From Streptomyces venezuelae ATCC 10712 (lineage in GTDB: Bacteria > Actinomycetota > Actinomycetes > Streptomycetales > Streptomycetaceae): a stretch of DNA of 64,000 nucleotides. The stretch is taken from assembly GCF_008639165.1 (NCBI RefSeq), contig NZ_CP029197.1, positions 3,410,001 to 3,474,000 on the forward strand. The letters are read 5' to 3'. Positions 50,254-58,672 of this stretch are shown here, piece by piece (within the stretch, counting starts at the first letter, position 1; every line of letters begins with the position of its first letter). The notes beneath the pieces are model-generated. The model searched no databases and was not told the origin of the DNA. It saw only the letters and a program-made list of their open reading frames with translations. The position numbers and the translations under genes are program-made.

Positions 50254-51678
50254 ATGAGCACCAAGGGAACGACCGACACACAGGTACTCGTCATCGGCTC
50301 GGGCCCCACCGGCCTGCTCCTCGCCGGCGACCTCGCCGCCGCCGGAATCGACGTCACCCTCGTCGAGCGCCGCCCGCACGGCCTGGCCAACATGACCCGC
50401 GCCTTCGGCGTCCACGCCCGCACCCTGGAGCAGCTCGACGCCCGCGACCTCGCGGACGAGCTCGTCGCCACCGGCACGCCCCTCGGCAGCGCCCGGCTCT
50501 TCGGCCGCGCGGACCTCGACCTGACCCGCCTCCCCAGCCGCTTCAACCACCTGCTCGTCACCCCGCAGTACGAGGTGGAGCGCCTCCTGGAGCGCCGGGC
50601 GGTGACCGCCGGAGTCACCTTCCGGTACGGGACGGAGCTGCGCACCCTGAGCCAGGACGCCGACACGGTCACGGCCGAGTTCACCGACGCCGACGGGACC
50701 CCGCTCACCCTCACCGCCCGCCACCTGGTGGGCGCGGACGGCGTCCGCAGCACGGTCCGTTCCGCCCTCGGCCTGCCCTTCCCCGGCGGCTCCGTCATCC
50801 GCTCCATCGTCCTCGCGGACGTCCGCCTCGCCGAGGAGCCGGCCGACTCCTTCAGTGTCAACGGCTCCGGGGACGCCTTCGCCTTCATCGCCCCGTTCGG
50901 CGACGGCTGGTTCCGGGTGATGGGCTGGAGCCGCACCCGCCAGGTCCCCGACACCGAACCCGTCGACCTGGAAGAGATCCGCGAGCTCACCCGCCGTGCC
51001 CTCGGCACCGACCTCGGCATGCACGACGCCCGCTGGATCTCCCGCTTCCACAGCGACGAGCGCCAGGCCCCCTCCTACCGGGTCGGCCGGGTCTTCCTCG
51101 CCGGGGACGCCGCCCACGTCCACTCCCCCGCCGGCGGCCAGGGCATGAACACCGGCCTCCAGGACGCGGCCAACCTCTCCTGGAAGCTCACCGCCGTACT
51201 GCGCGGCGACGCACCGGACCCCGAGGCGCTCCTCGACAGCTACCAGTCCGAGCGCCACCCGGTCGGCGCCATGGTGCTGCGCACCAGCGGCGCCCTGGTG
51301 CGCCTCGCGATGGCCCACACCCCGCTCACCCGCACCCTGCGCTCTCTCGCCGCCCGCTTCCTGAGCGCGGCGCGGCCGGCCGCCACCCGGGCCATGGGCA
51401 TGATCAGCGGGATCGGCATCGCGTACGCGCCGCCGGCGGGTTCGGCCCGCCCGGCGGGCCGCCGCGCCCCGGACGCACGGCTGCGCGAGGGCCGGCTCTA
51501 CGAGCTGCTGCGCGCGGGCGAGTTCGTCCTGATCGCCCCGGAGGGCAGGCCCCCGGCCCTTCCCGGCTCGGCGCCGGTCTCTCCCGACCGCCTCGTGCGG
51601 GCCACCTGGAGGGACCCGGCCCGCCGGACCTCGGTCCTGGTGCGCCCCGACGGCTATGTCCACTGGACGAGCAACTGA
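50254..51678 (+). CDS. FAD-dependent monooxygenase (polyketide hydroxylase-like)
   Basis: 474 residues, group A aromatic hydroxylase: VIGSGPTGLLLAGDLAAAGIDVTLVERR near 13-40, LVGADGVRSTVRSALG near 159-174, VFLAGDAAHVHSPAGGQGMNTGLQDAANL near 282-310, and a short thioredoxin-like C-terminus. Resembles PgaE, RdmE or Rox-type enzymes, which hydroxylate polycyclic drugs or rifamycins. ATG with GGAGG. Under the adjacent TetR, so induced by its substrate in the usual scheme. No biosynthetic genes are nearby, favouring detoxification. Confidence 0.92.
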   Translation: MSTKGTTDTQVLVIGSGPTGLLLAGDLAAAGIDVTLVERRPHGLANMTRAFGVHARTLEQLDARDLADELVATGTPLGSARLFGRADLDLTRLPSRFNHLLVTPQYEVERLLERRAVTAGVTFRYGTELRTLSQDADTVTAEFTDADGTPLTLTARHLVGADGVRSTVRSALGLPFPGGSVIRSIVLADVRLAEEPADSFSVNGSGDAFAFIAPFGDGWFRVMGWSRTRQVPDTEPVDLEEIRELTRRALGTDLGMHDARWISRFHSDERQAPSYRVGRVFLAGDAAHVHSPAGGQGMNTGLQDAANLSWKLTAVLRGDAPDPEALLDSYQSERHPVGAMVLRTSGALVRLAMAHTPLTRTLRSLAARFLSAARPAATRAMGMISGIGIAYAPPAGSARPAGRRAPDARLREGRLYELLRAGEFVLIAPEGRPPALPGSAPVSPDRLVRATWRDPARRTSVLVRPDGYVHWTSN

Positions 51679-51705
51679 CGCACCGGGCGGCCCGGCGCCG
51701 GCGCC

Positions 51706-52299
51706 TCAGAAGACGTACGGATCCCCCGTGGCGAGCACGAGGACGCGATGCCGGTCGTTCCTCGGGTTCCGGTCGGCCACGCCGTCCCGCCAGGCCGTGG
51801 TGATGTCCACGGTCAGCTCGTCCGGGTGGCCGGCCGTCCGGAGGTCGAGCGCCAGCTCACCGACGCCCCCCGTGGCCTTCAGTTCGCCCGTCCGGCAGGA
51901 CACCACCCGGTCGCTGCTCCACAGGCAGGCCGGCGGGAGGTCGAAGCCGCCCGCCATCGGCACGGAGAAGGCGAGCCGGACCGTCGCCTCGGCGACATCG
52001 GTGGGACCGAGGTTCTCGCTGACCAGCCAGACGCCGACCCGTCCGTCCCAGAGCGAGACTTGCCCATGATGAGCAAGATCCGCCTCGCCCCCGACCTCGG
52101 ACCCCACGCCACCGCCGACCCCGACCTCAGGCCCCACGCCACCCTCGGCCCCGACCCCGACCCCGGCCGAGGGCTCCAGGGACTCCAGGGCTCGCGCGGG
52201 TCCGACCACCGGCCCCACGGCCCCGGCAACCCCGCCCGCACCCATCACCACCGTGGCCGCGAGAGCGACCCCGAGCACACCCTTCCGCAATCCACGCAT
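51706..52299 (-). CDS. Secreted protein of unknown function with Gly/Val-rich segment
   Basis: 197 residues from MRGLRKGVLGVALAATVV, a Sec signal with cleavage near AVG or ALE. Residues 44-78 are a low-complexity Gly/Val/Glu stretch. The rest looks like a beta-rich extracellular domain (HGQVSLWDGRVGVWLVSENLGPTDVAEATVRLAFSVP). Two cysteines (LWSSDR VVSCR and PACLW) may pair. An upstream start at 52467 would add an acidic leader and is rejected. No family recognised. Confidence 0.75.
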   Translation of the reverse strand: MRGLRKGVLGVALAATVVMGAGGVAGAVGPVVGPARALESLEPSAGVGVGAEGGVGPEVGVGGGVGSEVGGEADLAHHGQVSLWDGRVGVWLVSENLGPTDVAEATVRLAFSVPMAGGFDLPPACLWSSDRVVSCRTGELKATGGVGELALDLRTAGHPDELTVDITTAWRDGVADRNPRNDRHRVLVLATGDPYVF

Positions 52300-52374
52300 A
52301 AGCCCAAAATACTCACAGATCAGCCTATCTTCTGACATCCCGTCAGCCAGCGTGTCCCATGGCAGGGTTCCCTC

Positions 52375-52710
52375 ATGCTCACCGCCCGCTCCATCGCCCT
52401 CTTCGTCCTCGCCGCCCTCTTCGAGATCGGCGGCGCCTGGCTCGTCTGGCAAGGCGTCCGCGAGCACCGCGGCTGGATCTGGATCGGCACCGGCGTCCTC
52501 GCCCTCGGCGTCTACGGCTTCGTGGCCACCCTCCAGCCCGACGCCGAGTTCGGCCGGGTCCTCGCCGCGTACGGCGGAGTGTTCGTCGCCGGATCCATCG
52601 CCTGGGGCATGGCGGCCGACGGCTACCGCCCCGACCGCTGGGACGTCATCGGGGCGCTGGTCTGCCTCGCCGGCATGGCCGTGATCATGTACGCCCCACG
52701 AGGCCGCTGA
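52375..52710 (+). CDS. YnfA/UPF0060 small membrane protein
   Basis: 111 residues, four membrane helices: [23 protein letters not shown] near 9-31, [19 protein letters not shown] near 38-56, [31 protein letters not shown] near 62-92, [17 protein letters not shown] at the end. Matches the YnfA family almost throughout; possible small multidrug-type transporter. The ATG at 52375 lies within 80 bases of the secreted protein start. Confidence 0.92.
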   Translation: MLTARSIALFVLAALFEIGGAWLVWQGVREHRGWIWIGTGVLALGVYGFVATLQPDAEFGRVLAAYGGVFVAGSIAWGMAADGYRPDRWDVIGALVCLAGMAVIMYAPRGR

Positions 52711-52775
52711 CCCGCGCCGCCTATCCTGGCCGGGCGATCGACGTAATCGACCACCTGCGCGAGGAGCACCACGTC

Positions 52776-53540
52776 ATGACTGCCCCCGGTACCCCCATCG
52801 CCGTCATCACCGGAGCGAGCAGCGGCATCGGCGCCGCCACGGCCAGGCAGCTGGCCGCCGCCGGGTACCGCGTGGTTCTCACCGCCCGGCGCAAGGACCG
52901 CATCGAGGAACTGGCCGCCGAGATCAACGCGGCCGGCCACCAGGCCACCGCGTACGCGCTCGACGTCACCGACCGCGCCGCCGTCGACGAGTTCGCCACC
53001 GCCTTCCGCAGCCTCGCCGTCCTCGTCAACAACGCCGGCGGAGCCCTCGGCGCCGACCCCGTCGCCACCGGCGACCCTGCCGACTGGCGCCAGATGTACG
53101 AGGTCAACGTCATCGGCACGCTGAACGTGACCCAGGCCCTGCTGCCGGCCCTCACCGCGAGCGGCGACGGCACGGTCGTCGTCCTCTCCTCGACCGCCGG
53201 CCACGCGACCTACGAGGGCGGCGCCGGCTACGTCGCCGCCAAGAACGGCGCCCGCGTCCTCGCCGAGACCCTCCGCCTGGAGATCGTCGGCACCCCGGTC
53301 CGCGTGATCGAGATCGCCCCCGGCATGGTCAAGACGGAGGAGTTCGCCACCACCCGCTTCCGCGGCGACACCGACAAGGCCGCCAAGGTCTACGCGGGCG
53401 TGGCCGAGCCGCTCACGGCCGACGATGTCGCCGACACCATCACCTGGGCCTGCACCCGCCCCCCGCACGTCAACATCGACCTCCTGGTCGTCCGCCCCCG
53501 GGCCCAGGCCTCCAACACCAAGGTCCACCGCGAGCTCTGA
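52776..53540 (+). CDS. Short-chain dehydrogenase/reductase (YdfG-like)
   Basis: 254 residues, classical SDR: cofactor motif TGASSGIGAATARQLAAAGYRVVLTARR near 11-38 (Arg pair suggests NADPH), NNAGG near 88, catalytic Ser in VVLSSTAG, and Tyr-x3-Lys in GYVAAKNGA near 152-160. Resembles YdfG/serine 3-dehydrogenase-type enzymes. GAGGAG precedes the ATG. 66 bases after the YnfA gene. Confidence 0.93.
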   Translation: MTAPGTPIAVITGASSGIGAATARQLAAAGYRVVLTARRKDRIEELAAEINAAGHQATAYALDVTDRAAVDEFATAFRSLAVLVNNAGGALGADPVATGDPADWRQMYEVNVIGTLNVTQALLPALTASGDGTVVVLSSTAGHATYEGGAGYVAAKNGARVLAETLRLEIVGTPVRVIEIAPGMVKTEEFATTRFRGDTDKAAKVYAGVAEPLTADDVADTITWACTRPPHVNIDLLVVRPRAQASNTKVHREL

Positions 53541-53581
53541 CGCCACGGCGGCAGGTTCGGGCCAACGGGGGCATCACGGGT

Positions 53582-53617
53582 GTATCGGGGCTGATCAGGG
53601 CTGATCGGGGCGTATCG
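53582..53617 (+). repeat. 10-bp repeats upstream of the serine hydrolase
   Basis: GTATCGGGGC, TGATCAGGGC, TGATCGGGGC and a partial GTATCG, in register every ten bases, one helical turn. Lies 78 bases before the hydrolase start. Possible stacked regulator sites or slippage. Confidence 0.5.
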
Positions 53618-53695
53618 AAAAACACATACGCCACCGCAACAGCCGTCCGGCTTGGGTAGCACTGCCGGTTCGTCGACCAGAGGGGGCCCGTGATC

Positions 53696-55003
53696 ATGGA
53701 CTCGGATTCCGTAGGTGGTGTCGACCGGCGGCGGCTGCTGGGGTGGGGCGGCCTGTCGGCCGCCGGGATGGTGTCGGCGGGCGCGCCGCTGCTGGGCGCC
53801 CGGCCCGCCCGCGCCGACGCGGCCCCGACCGGTTCCGGCGTCCCGGCGGACACCCGGCCCGGCGGGGCCTACGACCGGTACATGGCGAAGCTGGCCGCCG
53901 AGGGCAGGTTCTCCGGCGTGGTGCTGCTGTCGCACCGGGGCCGGACGGTGCTGTCCCGCTGCTACGGCATGGCCGACGAGGAGAGGGGCGTCCCCAACGG
54001 TGAGCACACCGCGTTCAGTCTCAACTCGGCGGGCAAGCCGTTCCACGCGGTGGCCATCCTGCAGCTGGCGCAGCGTGGCCTGCTGCGGCTGTCGGACACG
54101 GTGGGCACGCACCTGACGGGGTACGCCAGGGAGATCGCCGAGCAGGTCACCATCCACCACCTGCTCACCGGCACCTCCGGGATGAGAACCCCGGACGAGG
54201 ACGTGCAGCGCGTCTTCCAGAGCCGGAAGGAGGTGCACGAGTTCTACGAGCGGTGGGCCCGGCAGGCGACGCCGGAGGCCCCTCCCGGCACGCCCAGCAG
54301 CCACTCCGGCGCCGAGGTCGCCATTCCCGCGCAGATCATCGAGGCCGTGACCGGCCAGAGCTACTGGGACTACGTCCAGGAGAACATCTTCGAACGCTGC
54401 GGCATGGACGGTTCGGGGTTCTACACCAGGCCGCAGTGGCTCACCGACCGGCGCATCGCGCACCCGTACATGGCGCTGACCGACGGCGGTCACGTGGACG
54501 CGGTCCGCCACCTGGACCAGGGCAGCTCAGACCCGTATGTCCTGGGCAAGAACCCGGGCCGCGCCTTCATCGACGCCCCGGGGGACGGCGGCTTCGCCAC
54601 CGCGCCGGATCTGGTCCGGTTCGCGCGTGCGCTGGGCGACGGCACACTCCTTGACCGGCACTACGCCGAACTGTTCACCGGGCCCAAGATCCCCCTGGCC
54701 CCCGAGGGGGGCGGCCTGGCCCGCCGGGCAGCCCCCGCCGACGCGTCGTTCGGGGCCTACCAGATGCCGGTCGGCCTCGTCGGCGGCCAGTGGGTGTGGG
54801 GCCGCGCCGGCGCCAACCCCGGCGTCGGAGCCGGCTGGACCATCTATCCCGACACCGGCTGGGTCGGCGTCATCCTCACCAACCGCGACGGCGCGCCGCT
54901 GTGGGAGATCCTCGAGCAGGAGACCCGGGCCGTCATCGGCCCGGGTCGAGGTGCGGGCACCGCTGACCGATACGCGTCCGGTCAGCTCCGAAGCTCGCGC
55001 TGA
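53696..55003 (+). CDS. Secreted class C beta-lactamase-like serine hydrolase
   Basis: 435 residues. Tat-like signal (VDRRRLLGWGG) with cleavage near ARADA. The penicillin-binding fold shows S111-x-x-K114 in FSLNSAGKPFHAV. The expected Y-x-N motif is replaced by SSHSGAEVAI near 205, although the following helix IIEAVTGQSYWDYV is typical. Late motif region WGRAGANPGVGAGW may supply H/K-T-G. So esterase or degraded peptidase activity is possible rather than beta-lactamase. ATG 53696 follows AGGGGG. Confidence 0.82.
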   Translation: MDSDSVGGVDRRRLLGWGGLSAAGMVSAGAPLLGARPARADAAPTGSGVPADTRPGGAYDRYMAKLAAEGRFSGVVLLSHRGRTVLSRCYGMADEERGVPNGEHTAFSLNSAGKPFHAVAILQLAQRGLLRLSDTVGTHLTGYAREIAEQVTIHHLLTGTSGMRTPDEDVQRVFQSRKEVHEFYERWARQATPEAPPGTPSSHSGAEVAIPAQIIEAVTGQSYWDYVQENIFERCGMDGSGFYTRPQWLTDRRIAHPYMALTDGGHVDAVRHLDQGSSDPYVLGKNPGRAFIDAPGDGGFATAPDLVRFARALGDGTLLDRHYAELFTGPKIPLAPEGGGLARRAAPADASFGAYQMPVGLVGGQWVWGRAGANPGVGAGWTIYPDTGWVGVILTNRDGAPLWEILEQETRAVIGPGRGAGTADRYASGQLRSSR

Positions 55004-55027
55004 CTCGCTCGCTCGGACAGCGACCGT

Positions 55028-55471
55028 TTACGCGGCGGAGGTGAGTTCGGCGCGGCCGAACAGCAGCGCGTGGCCGGTGGGGAGCTGGTGGAGGATGCGG
55101 GTGATGAGGTCGGGGCCGGCGTAGGCGGCGACGGCCGCGAAGACGGAGCCGGTGTCCCAGCGGGTGGTGGCCAGGGAGGCGCCGGAGCGGGCGGCGAGGT
55201 CCTTGACGAAGGCCCACCCGGTCAGCGGCTGGGGGTCGGGGATCTGTGCGGTCAGGACACGTGCGGCTTCCAGCGGCAGGCAGGCGGCGAGGTCGACGCG
55301 TTCGTCGCCGGTCAGCTGGCGTCCCAGCCCCCCGAGGACCAGGCGGACGGCTTCCTCGGCTCTCTCGAGGGTGGGGTAGGCGCCTTCGTAGCGGACCTTC
55401 TCCAGCATCTGCTCATACGCCGTCGAGTACGCCTGCTGGTGCTGAGCCGGTACGCGCACGTCGGTGATCAC
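55028..55471 (-). CDS. DUF2267-domain protein
   Basis: 147 residues from GTG 55469-55471: YSTAYEQMLEKVRYEGAYPTLERAEEAVRLVLGGLGRQLTGDERVDLAACLPLEAARVL, then TRWDTGSVFAAVAAYAGPDLITRILHQLPTGHALLFGRAEL. DUF2267 repeats of about 60 residues. A second DUF2267 gene lies just upstream, and both follow hsp18, suggesting a stress-linked role. The start is uncertain (55513 is the next ATG). Confidence 0.82.
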   Translation of the reverse strand: MITDVRVPAQHQQAYSTAYEQMLEKVRYEGAYPTLERAEEAVRLVLGGLGRQLTGDERVDLAACLPLEAARVLTAQIPDPQPLTGWAFVKDLAARSGASLATTRWDTGSVFAAVAAYAGPDLITRILHQLPTGHALLFGRAELTSAA

Positions 55472-55523
55472 TGCAGTGCATGCCTTTCGTAGAGCGGTGC
55501 GGGTGTGGGGCACCGGGGGAGGG

Positions 55524-55919
55524 TCAGGTGGGCTGGGGCCGGCCGAAGAGGAGGTCGTAGCCGGCGGGGAGCTGGAGCAGGATCTGCCCCAGCAGGTCCT
55601 CGTCGGCCGTGTCGGCGACCGTGGACAGCACGGCGCTGACGTCCCAGGTCGCGGTCTGCGCGGTGGCGCCCTCGATCCATGCCGCGGTCGCCCGCACGAA
55701 CCGCTCCGGGGGCAGCGGTTCGGCGCTCTGCAGCGGGTTGAGCAGGATCAGGGCGAATTCGTCCGGGAGACGTGCCGCGAGCTGGGCACGAACCTCGCCG
55801 ACCAGATGCGCGCCGAGCAGGGCGAGCACCACACGGGCCGCTCGCTCGGCTTCCTTCACGGTGCCGTACTCGCCGCGCTCCTTCACCTGGTCGAGGAACG
55901 CTTCGCGTCGCAGAGTCAT
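55524..55919 (-). CDS. DUF2267-domain protein
   Basis: 131 residues, clearly homologous to the preceding DUF2267 protein: REAFLDQVKERGEYGTVKEAERAARVVLALLGAHLVGEVRAQLAARLPDEFALIL and DEDLLGQILLQLPAGYDLLFGRPQP. An all-helical family of unknown function, often near Hsp20 genes in actinomycetes (my recollection). Reads out of hsp18 through a hairpin at 55959-56004, so expression may be partly attenuated. Confidence 0.85.
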   Translation of the reverse strand: MTLRREAFLDQVKERGEYGTVKEAERAARVVLALLGAHLVGEVRAQLAARLPDEFALILLNPLQSAEPLPPERFVRATAAWIEGATAQTATWDVSAVLSTVADTADEDLLGQILLQLPAGYDLLFGRPQPT

Positions 55920-55958
55920 CTCGCAGCCACCCCTTCTGTTCTTCGGCCTGCCCAGGGG

Positions 55959-56004
55959 GTGCGGAGGACGGGTGAGGGGGAGATCAGGCGCCCGTCCTCC
56001 GCAC
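55959..56004 (-). terminator. Hairpin between hsp18 and the DUF2267 genes
   Basis: GTGCGGAGGACGGG / CCCGTCCTCCGCAC, a perfect 14-bp repeat with an 18-base loop, in the 99-bp gap. Could terminate the hsp18 message or attenuate read-through to the DUF2267 genes. Confidence 0.65.
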
Positions 56005-56018
56005 CTGTCCGGCCGGTG

Positions 56019-56450
56019 TCAGCCGGAGATCTGCTTGGGGCCGGTCCCGACGCCGATGGAGATCTTGCGGGGCTTGGCACGCTCGGCGATCGGGATCCGC
56101 AGGGTCAGCACGCCCGCGTCGTAATCGGCCTTGATGTGCTCGGTGTCGAGGCTGTCGGCGAGCACGATCTGGCGGGAGAAGACGCCCAGCGGCCGCTCGG
56201 ACAGCTCCATCTGCACGTCGTCGGCCTTCGTCACCGGCCGGCGCTCGGCCTTGACCGTCAGCATGTTCCGCTCGACGTCGATGTCGATCGCGTCGGCGCT
56301 GACGCCGGGGAGGTCGAAGGCCACCACGTACTCGTCGCCCTCGCGGTAGGCGTCCATCGGCATCGCCGACGGCTTCGACCAGGTGCCCGGGCCCATCAGC
56401 TGCTGCGCCAGCCGGTCCAGCTCACGGAAGGGGTCAGTGCGCATCAACAT
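56019..56450 (-). CDS. hsp18: Small heat-shock protein Hsp18 (Hsp20 family)
   Basis: 143 residues. The alpha-crystallin domain is [33 protein letters not shown] to [20 protein letters not shown] (about 38-135), with the I-x-I tail. An ATP-independent chaperone that holds unfolded proteins during heat stress. Divergent from rheA, with its promoter overlapping the RheA operator. The length and context match Streptomyces Hsp18. Confidence 0.94.
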   Translation of the reverse strand: MLMRTDPFRELDRLAQQLMGPGTWSKPSAMPMDAYREGDEYVVAFDLPGVSADAIDIDVERNMLTVKAERRPVTKADDVQMELSERPLGVFSRQIVLADSLDTEHIKADYDAGVLTLRIPIAERAKPRKISIGVGTGPKQISG

Positions 56451-56507
56451 CGTGAAAACACCTCCAGCAGGTTCAGGCAGTTACTGCCAATGCGCCTCAC
56501 TGACACC

Positions 56508-56536
56508 GTTGTAACATGTCATCCAATGGATGACAA
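56508..56536 (-). promoter_or_regulatory. RheA operator and hsp18 promoter
   Basis: TGTCATC (56517-56523), CAATG, GATGACA (56529-56535), a perfect 7-bp repeat with 5-base spacer, matching (from memory) the published RheA site. On the minus strand TTGTCA (56536-56531), 17 bases, TACAAC (56513-56508) form the hsp18 promoter; the -35 lies in the operator's right arm. Confidence 0.82.
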
Positions 56537-56576
56537 ACACGATGTCGTCCGGACGATGACACCCGAGGGAGGCGCC

Positions 56577-57206
56577 GTGACGGCACCCGACCAGCCGGTC
56601 TCCACCGACGCCGACGCCCACAGCCCGGCGTCGTTCCTCGCCGCCGCGGCGGCCCTGAAAGCCATCGACCACGCCCTGCGCGACGCCCAGCACGAGACCC
56701 CCGACGCCCTCGGCGCCGGGCCGGCCCCGGAGCAGGCCCTCGCCTCGCTGATGCTGCTGCGGCAGGTGCGCGAGCGGCTCGCCGGATGGGAGACCGGCCT
56801 GATCGAGACGGCCCGGGACGCGGGCGCCAGCTGGGCCGACCTCGCCTCTCCCCTGGGTGTCGCCAGCCGCCAGGCCGCCGAGCGCCGCTATCTGCGCGGC
56901 CGCCCCGGCCCGGCCGGGTCCACCGGCGAACAGCGCGTGACGGCCACCCGTCAGGCCCGGGCCGCCGACCGCAACACCGCCACCTGGGCCCGCCGCAACG
57001 CGGCCGACCTGCGCCGCCTCGCCGGCCAGATCACCGCCCTCACCGACCTTCCCCCCGCCGCCCGCCGCCCGCTCCATGAGCTCCACGCGGCCCTCGCCCA
57101 CGACGACCCCGCCGACCTCATCGCCCCCCTGACCGCCACCCGCCCCCACCTGTCCGCCGCCCACCCCGACCTCGCCGCCCGGCTCGACACCCTCACTTCC
57201 CCCTGA
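56577..57206 (+). CDS. rheA: RheA-like repressor of hsp18
   Basis: 209 residues from GTG 56577 (GGGAGG just upstream), or 226 from ATG 56526, which would lie inside the operator. Contains a predicted helix-turn-helix ETARDAGASWADLASPLGVASRQAAERRYLRGR near 85-120 and long Ala/Arg helices. In Streptomyces RheA represses hsp18 and itself, releasing DNA at high temperature, so it acts as a thermometer. The divergent hsp18 and the operator support this identity. Confidence 0.85.
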   Translation: MTAPDQPVSTDADAHSPASFLAAAAALKAIDHALRDAQHETPDALGAGPAPEQALASLMLLRQVRERLAGWETGLIETARDAGASWADLASPLGVASRQAAERRYLRGRPGPAGSTGEQRVTATRQARAADRNTATWARRNAADLRRLAGQITALTDLPPAARRPLHELHAALAHDDPADLIAPLTATRPHLSAAHPDLAARLDTLTSP

Positions 57207-57232
57207 CCCCGCCCGGAGCCCTGAACCAAGCC

Positions 57233-57267
57233 CGAACGGCCCCGGCAGGATCTGCCGGGGCCGTTCG
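57233..57267. terminator. Bidirectional terminator between rheA and rtcB
   Basis: CGAACGGCCCCGGCA / TGCCGGGGCCGTTCG, a perfect 15-bp stem with loop GGATC, between convergent genes. Confidence 0.85.
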
Positions 57268-57304
57268 ACGGGCGTGCTGTTCGGTGCGCGTGCGGGCGCG
57301 GTCC

Positions 57305-58498
57305 TCAGCCCTTCACGCAGATGACCTGCTTCAGCTTGGCGACGACCTCCACCAGGTCCCGCTGCTGGTCGATGACCTTCTCGATCGGCTTGTAGGCCCC
57401 CGGGATCTCGTCCACGACACCGGAGTCCTTGCGGCACTCCACGCCCCGCGTCTGCTCCTCCAGGTCGCGCGTCGAGAAGCGCCGCTTCGCCGCGCTCCGG
57501 CTCATCTTCCGGCCCGCGCCGTGCGAGGCCGAGTTGAAGGAGGCCTCGTTCCCCAGGCCCTTCACGATGTACGAGCCGGTGCCCATCGAGCCCGGGATGA
57601 TCCCGAACTCCCCGGAGCCGGCCCGGATCGCCCCCTTCCGGGTGACCAGCAGGTCCATGCCCTCGTACCGCTCCTCCGCCACGTAGTTGTGGTGGCAGGA
57701 GATCACCTGGTCGAAGGTCACCCGGGCCTTGCGGAACTCCCGGCGGACGACCTCCTGGAAGAGCGCCATCATGATCGCGCGGTTGTACTTCGCGTACTCC
57801 TGCGCCCAGAACAGGTCGTTCCGGTAGGCCGCCATCTGCGGGGTGTCCGCGACGAACACCGCCAGGTCACGGTCGACGAGCCCCTGGTTGTGCGGCAGCT
57901 TCTGCGCCTCGCCGATGTGGTGCTCGGCGAGCTCCTTGCCGATGTTCCGGGAACCGGAGTGCAGCATCAGCCAGACCGAGCCCGACTCGTCGAGGCAGAA
58001 CTCGATGAAGTGGTTGCCGCCCCCGAGCGTGCCCATCTGCTGGGCCGCCCGCTCCCGACGGAACTTGACCGCGTCCGCGACCCCGTCGAAGCGCGACCAG
58101 AAGTCGCCCCAGCCCGAGGTGGGGAACTGGTAGAGCCGGGCCGGGTCCACCTCCGTACGGTGCAGGCCGCGGCCCACCGGGATCGCCTGCTCGATCTTCG
58201 ACCGGAGCCGGGACAGATCGCCCGGCAGGTCGTTCGCCGTCAGCGAGGACTTGACCGCCGACATCCCGCAGCCGATGTCCACACCGACCGCCGCCGGACA
58301 GACCGCCCCGCGCATCGCGATCACCGAACCGACCGTCGCACCCTTGCCGTAGTGCACGTCCGGCATCACGGCGAGGCCCTTGATCCACGGCAGCGTCGCC
58401 ACGTTCTGCAGCTGCTGCATGGCACCGCCCTCCACCGTGGAGGGGTCGGTCCACATCCTGATGGGAACTTTCGCCCCAGGTACCTCTACGTACGACAT
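57305..58498 (-). CDS. rtcB: RNA-splicing ligase RtcB
   Basis: 397 residues, an actinomycete-type RtcB that joins 2',3'-cyclic phosphate and 5'-OH RNA ends using GTP and Mn2+. Motifs: PDVHYGKGATVGSVIA near 46-61, VGVDIGCGMSAVKSS near 71-85, GTLGGGNHFIEF near 157-168, LHSGSRNIGKELAEHH near 179-194, and the guanylylated His in SHGAGRKMSR near 335. The start is ATG 58496-58498. The frame stays open far upstream opposite the lipoprotein gene, but that stretch is not coding. Confidence 0.95.
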   Translation of the reverse strand: MSYVEVPGAKVPIRMWTDPSTVEGGAMQQLQNVATLPWIKGLAVMPDVHYGKGATVGSVIAMRGAVCPAAVGVDIGCGMSAVKSSLTANDLPGDLSRLRSKIEQAIPVGRGLHRTEVDPARLYQFPTSGWGDFWSRFDGVADAVKFRRERAAQQMGTLGGGNHFIEFCLDESGSVWLMLHSGSRNIGKELAEHHIGEAQKLPHNQGLVDRDLAVFVADTPQMAAYRNDLFWAQEYAKYNRAIMMALFQEVVRREFRKARVTFDQVISCHHNYVAEERYEGMDLLVTRKGAIRAGSGEFGIIPGSMGTGSYIVKGLGNEASFNSASHGAGRKMSRSAAKRRFSTRDLEEQTRGVECRKDSGVVDEIPGAYKPIEKVIDQQRDLVEVVAKLKQVICVKG

Positions 58499-58672
58499 AC
58501 TTCCTCGATTCCCCCGAAAAGTCTGATAACGCAAAAACCGGAGCCAAAGCCCGTACAGGTGACAGCGGACCGGCATCAACAGCTGCGTGTGCGATAGACA
58601 TTGTGTCCACCGGCCGGGTTCGCGCGGCAAACAGTTTTCGGGAAAGACTTCGGGAGAAGGGAGCCTGGGACC

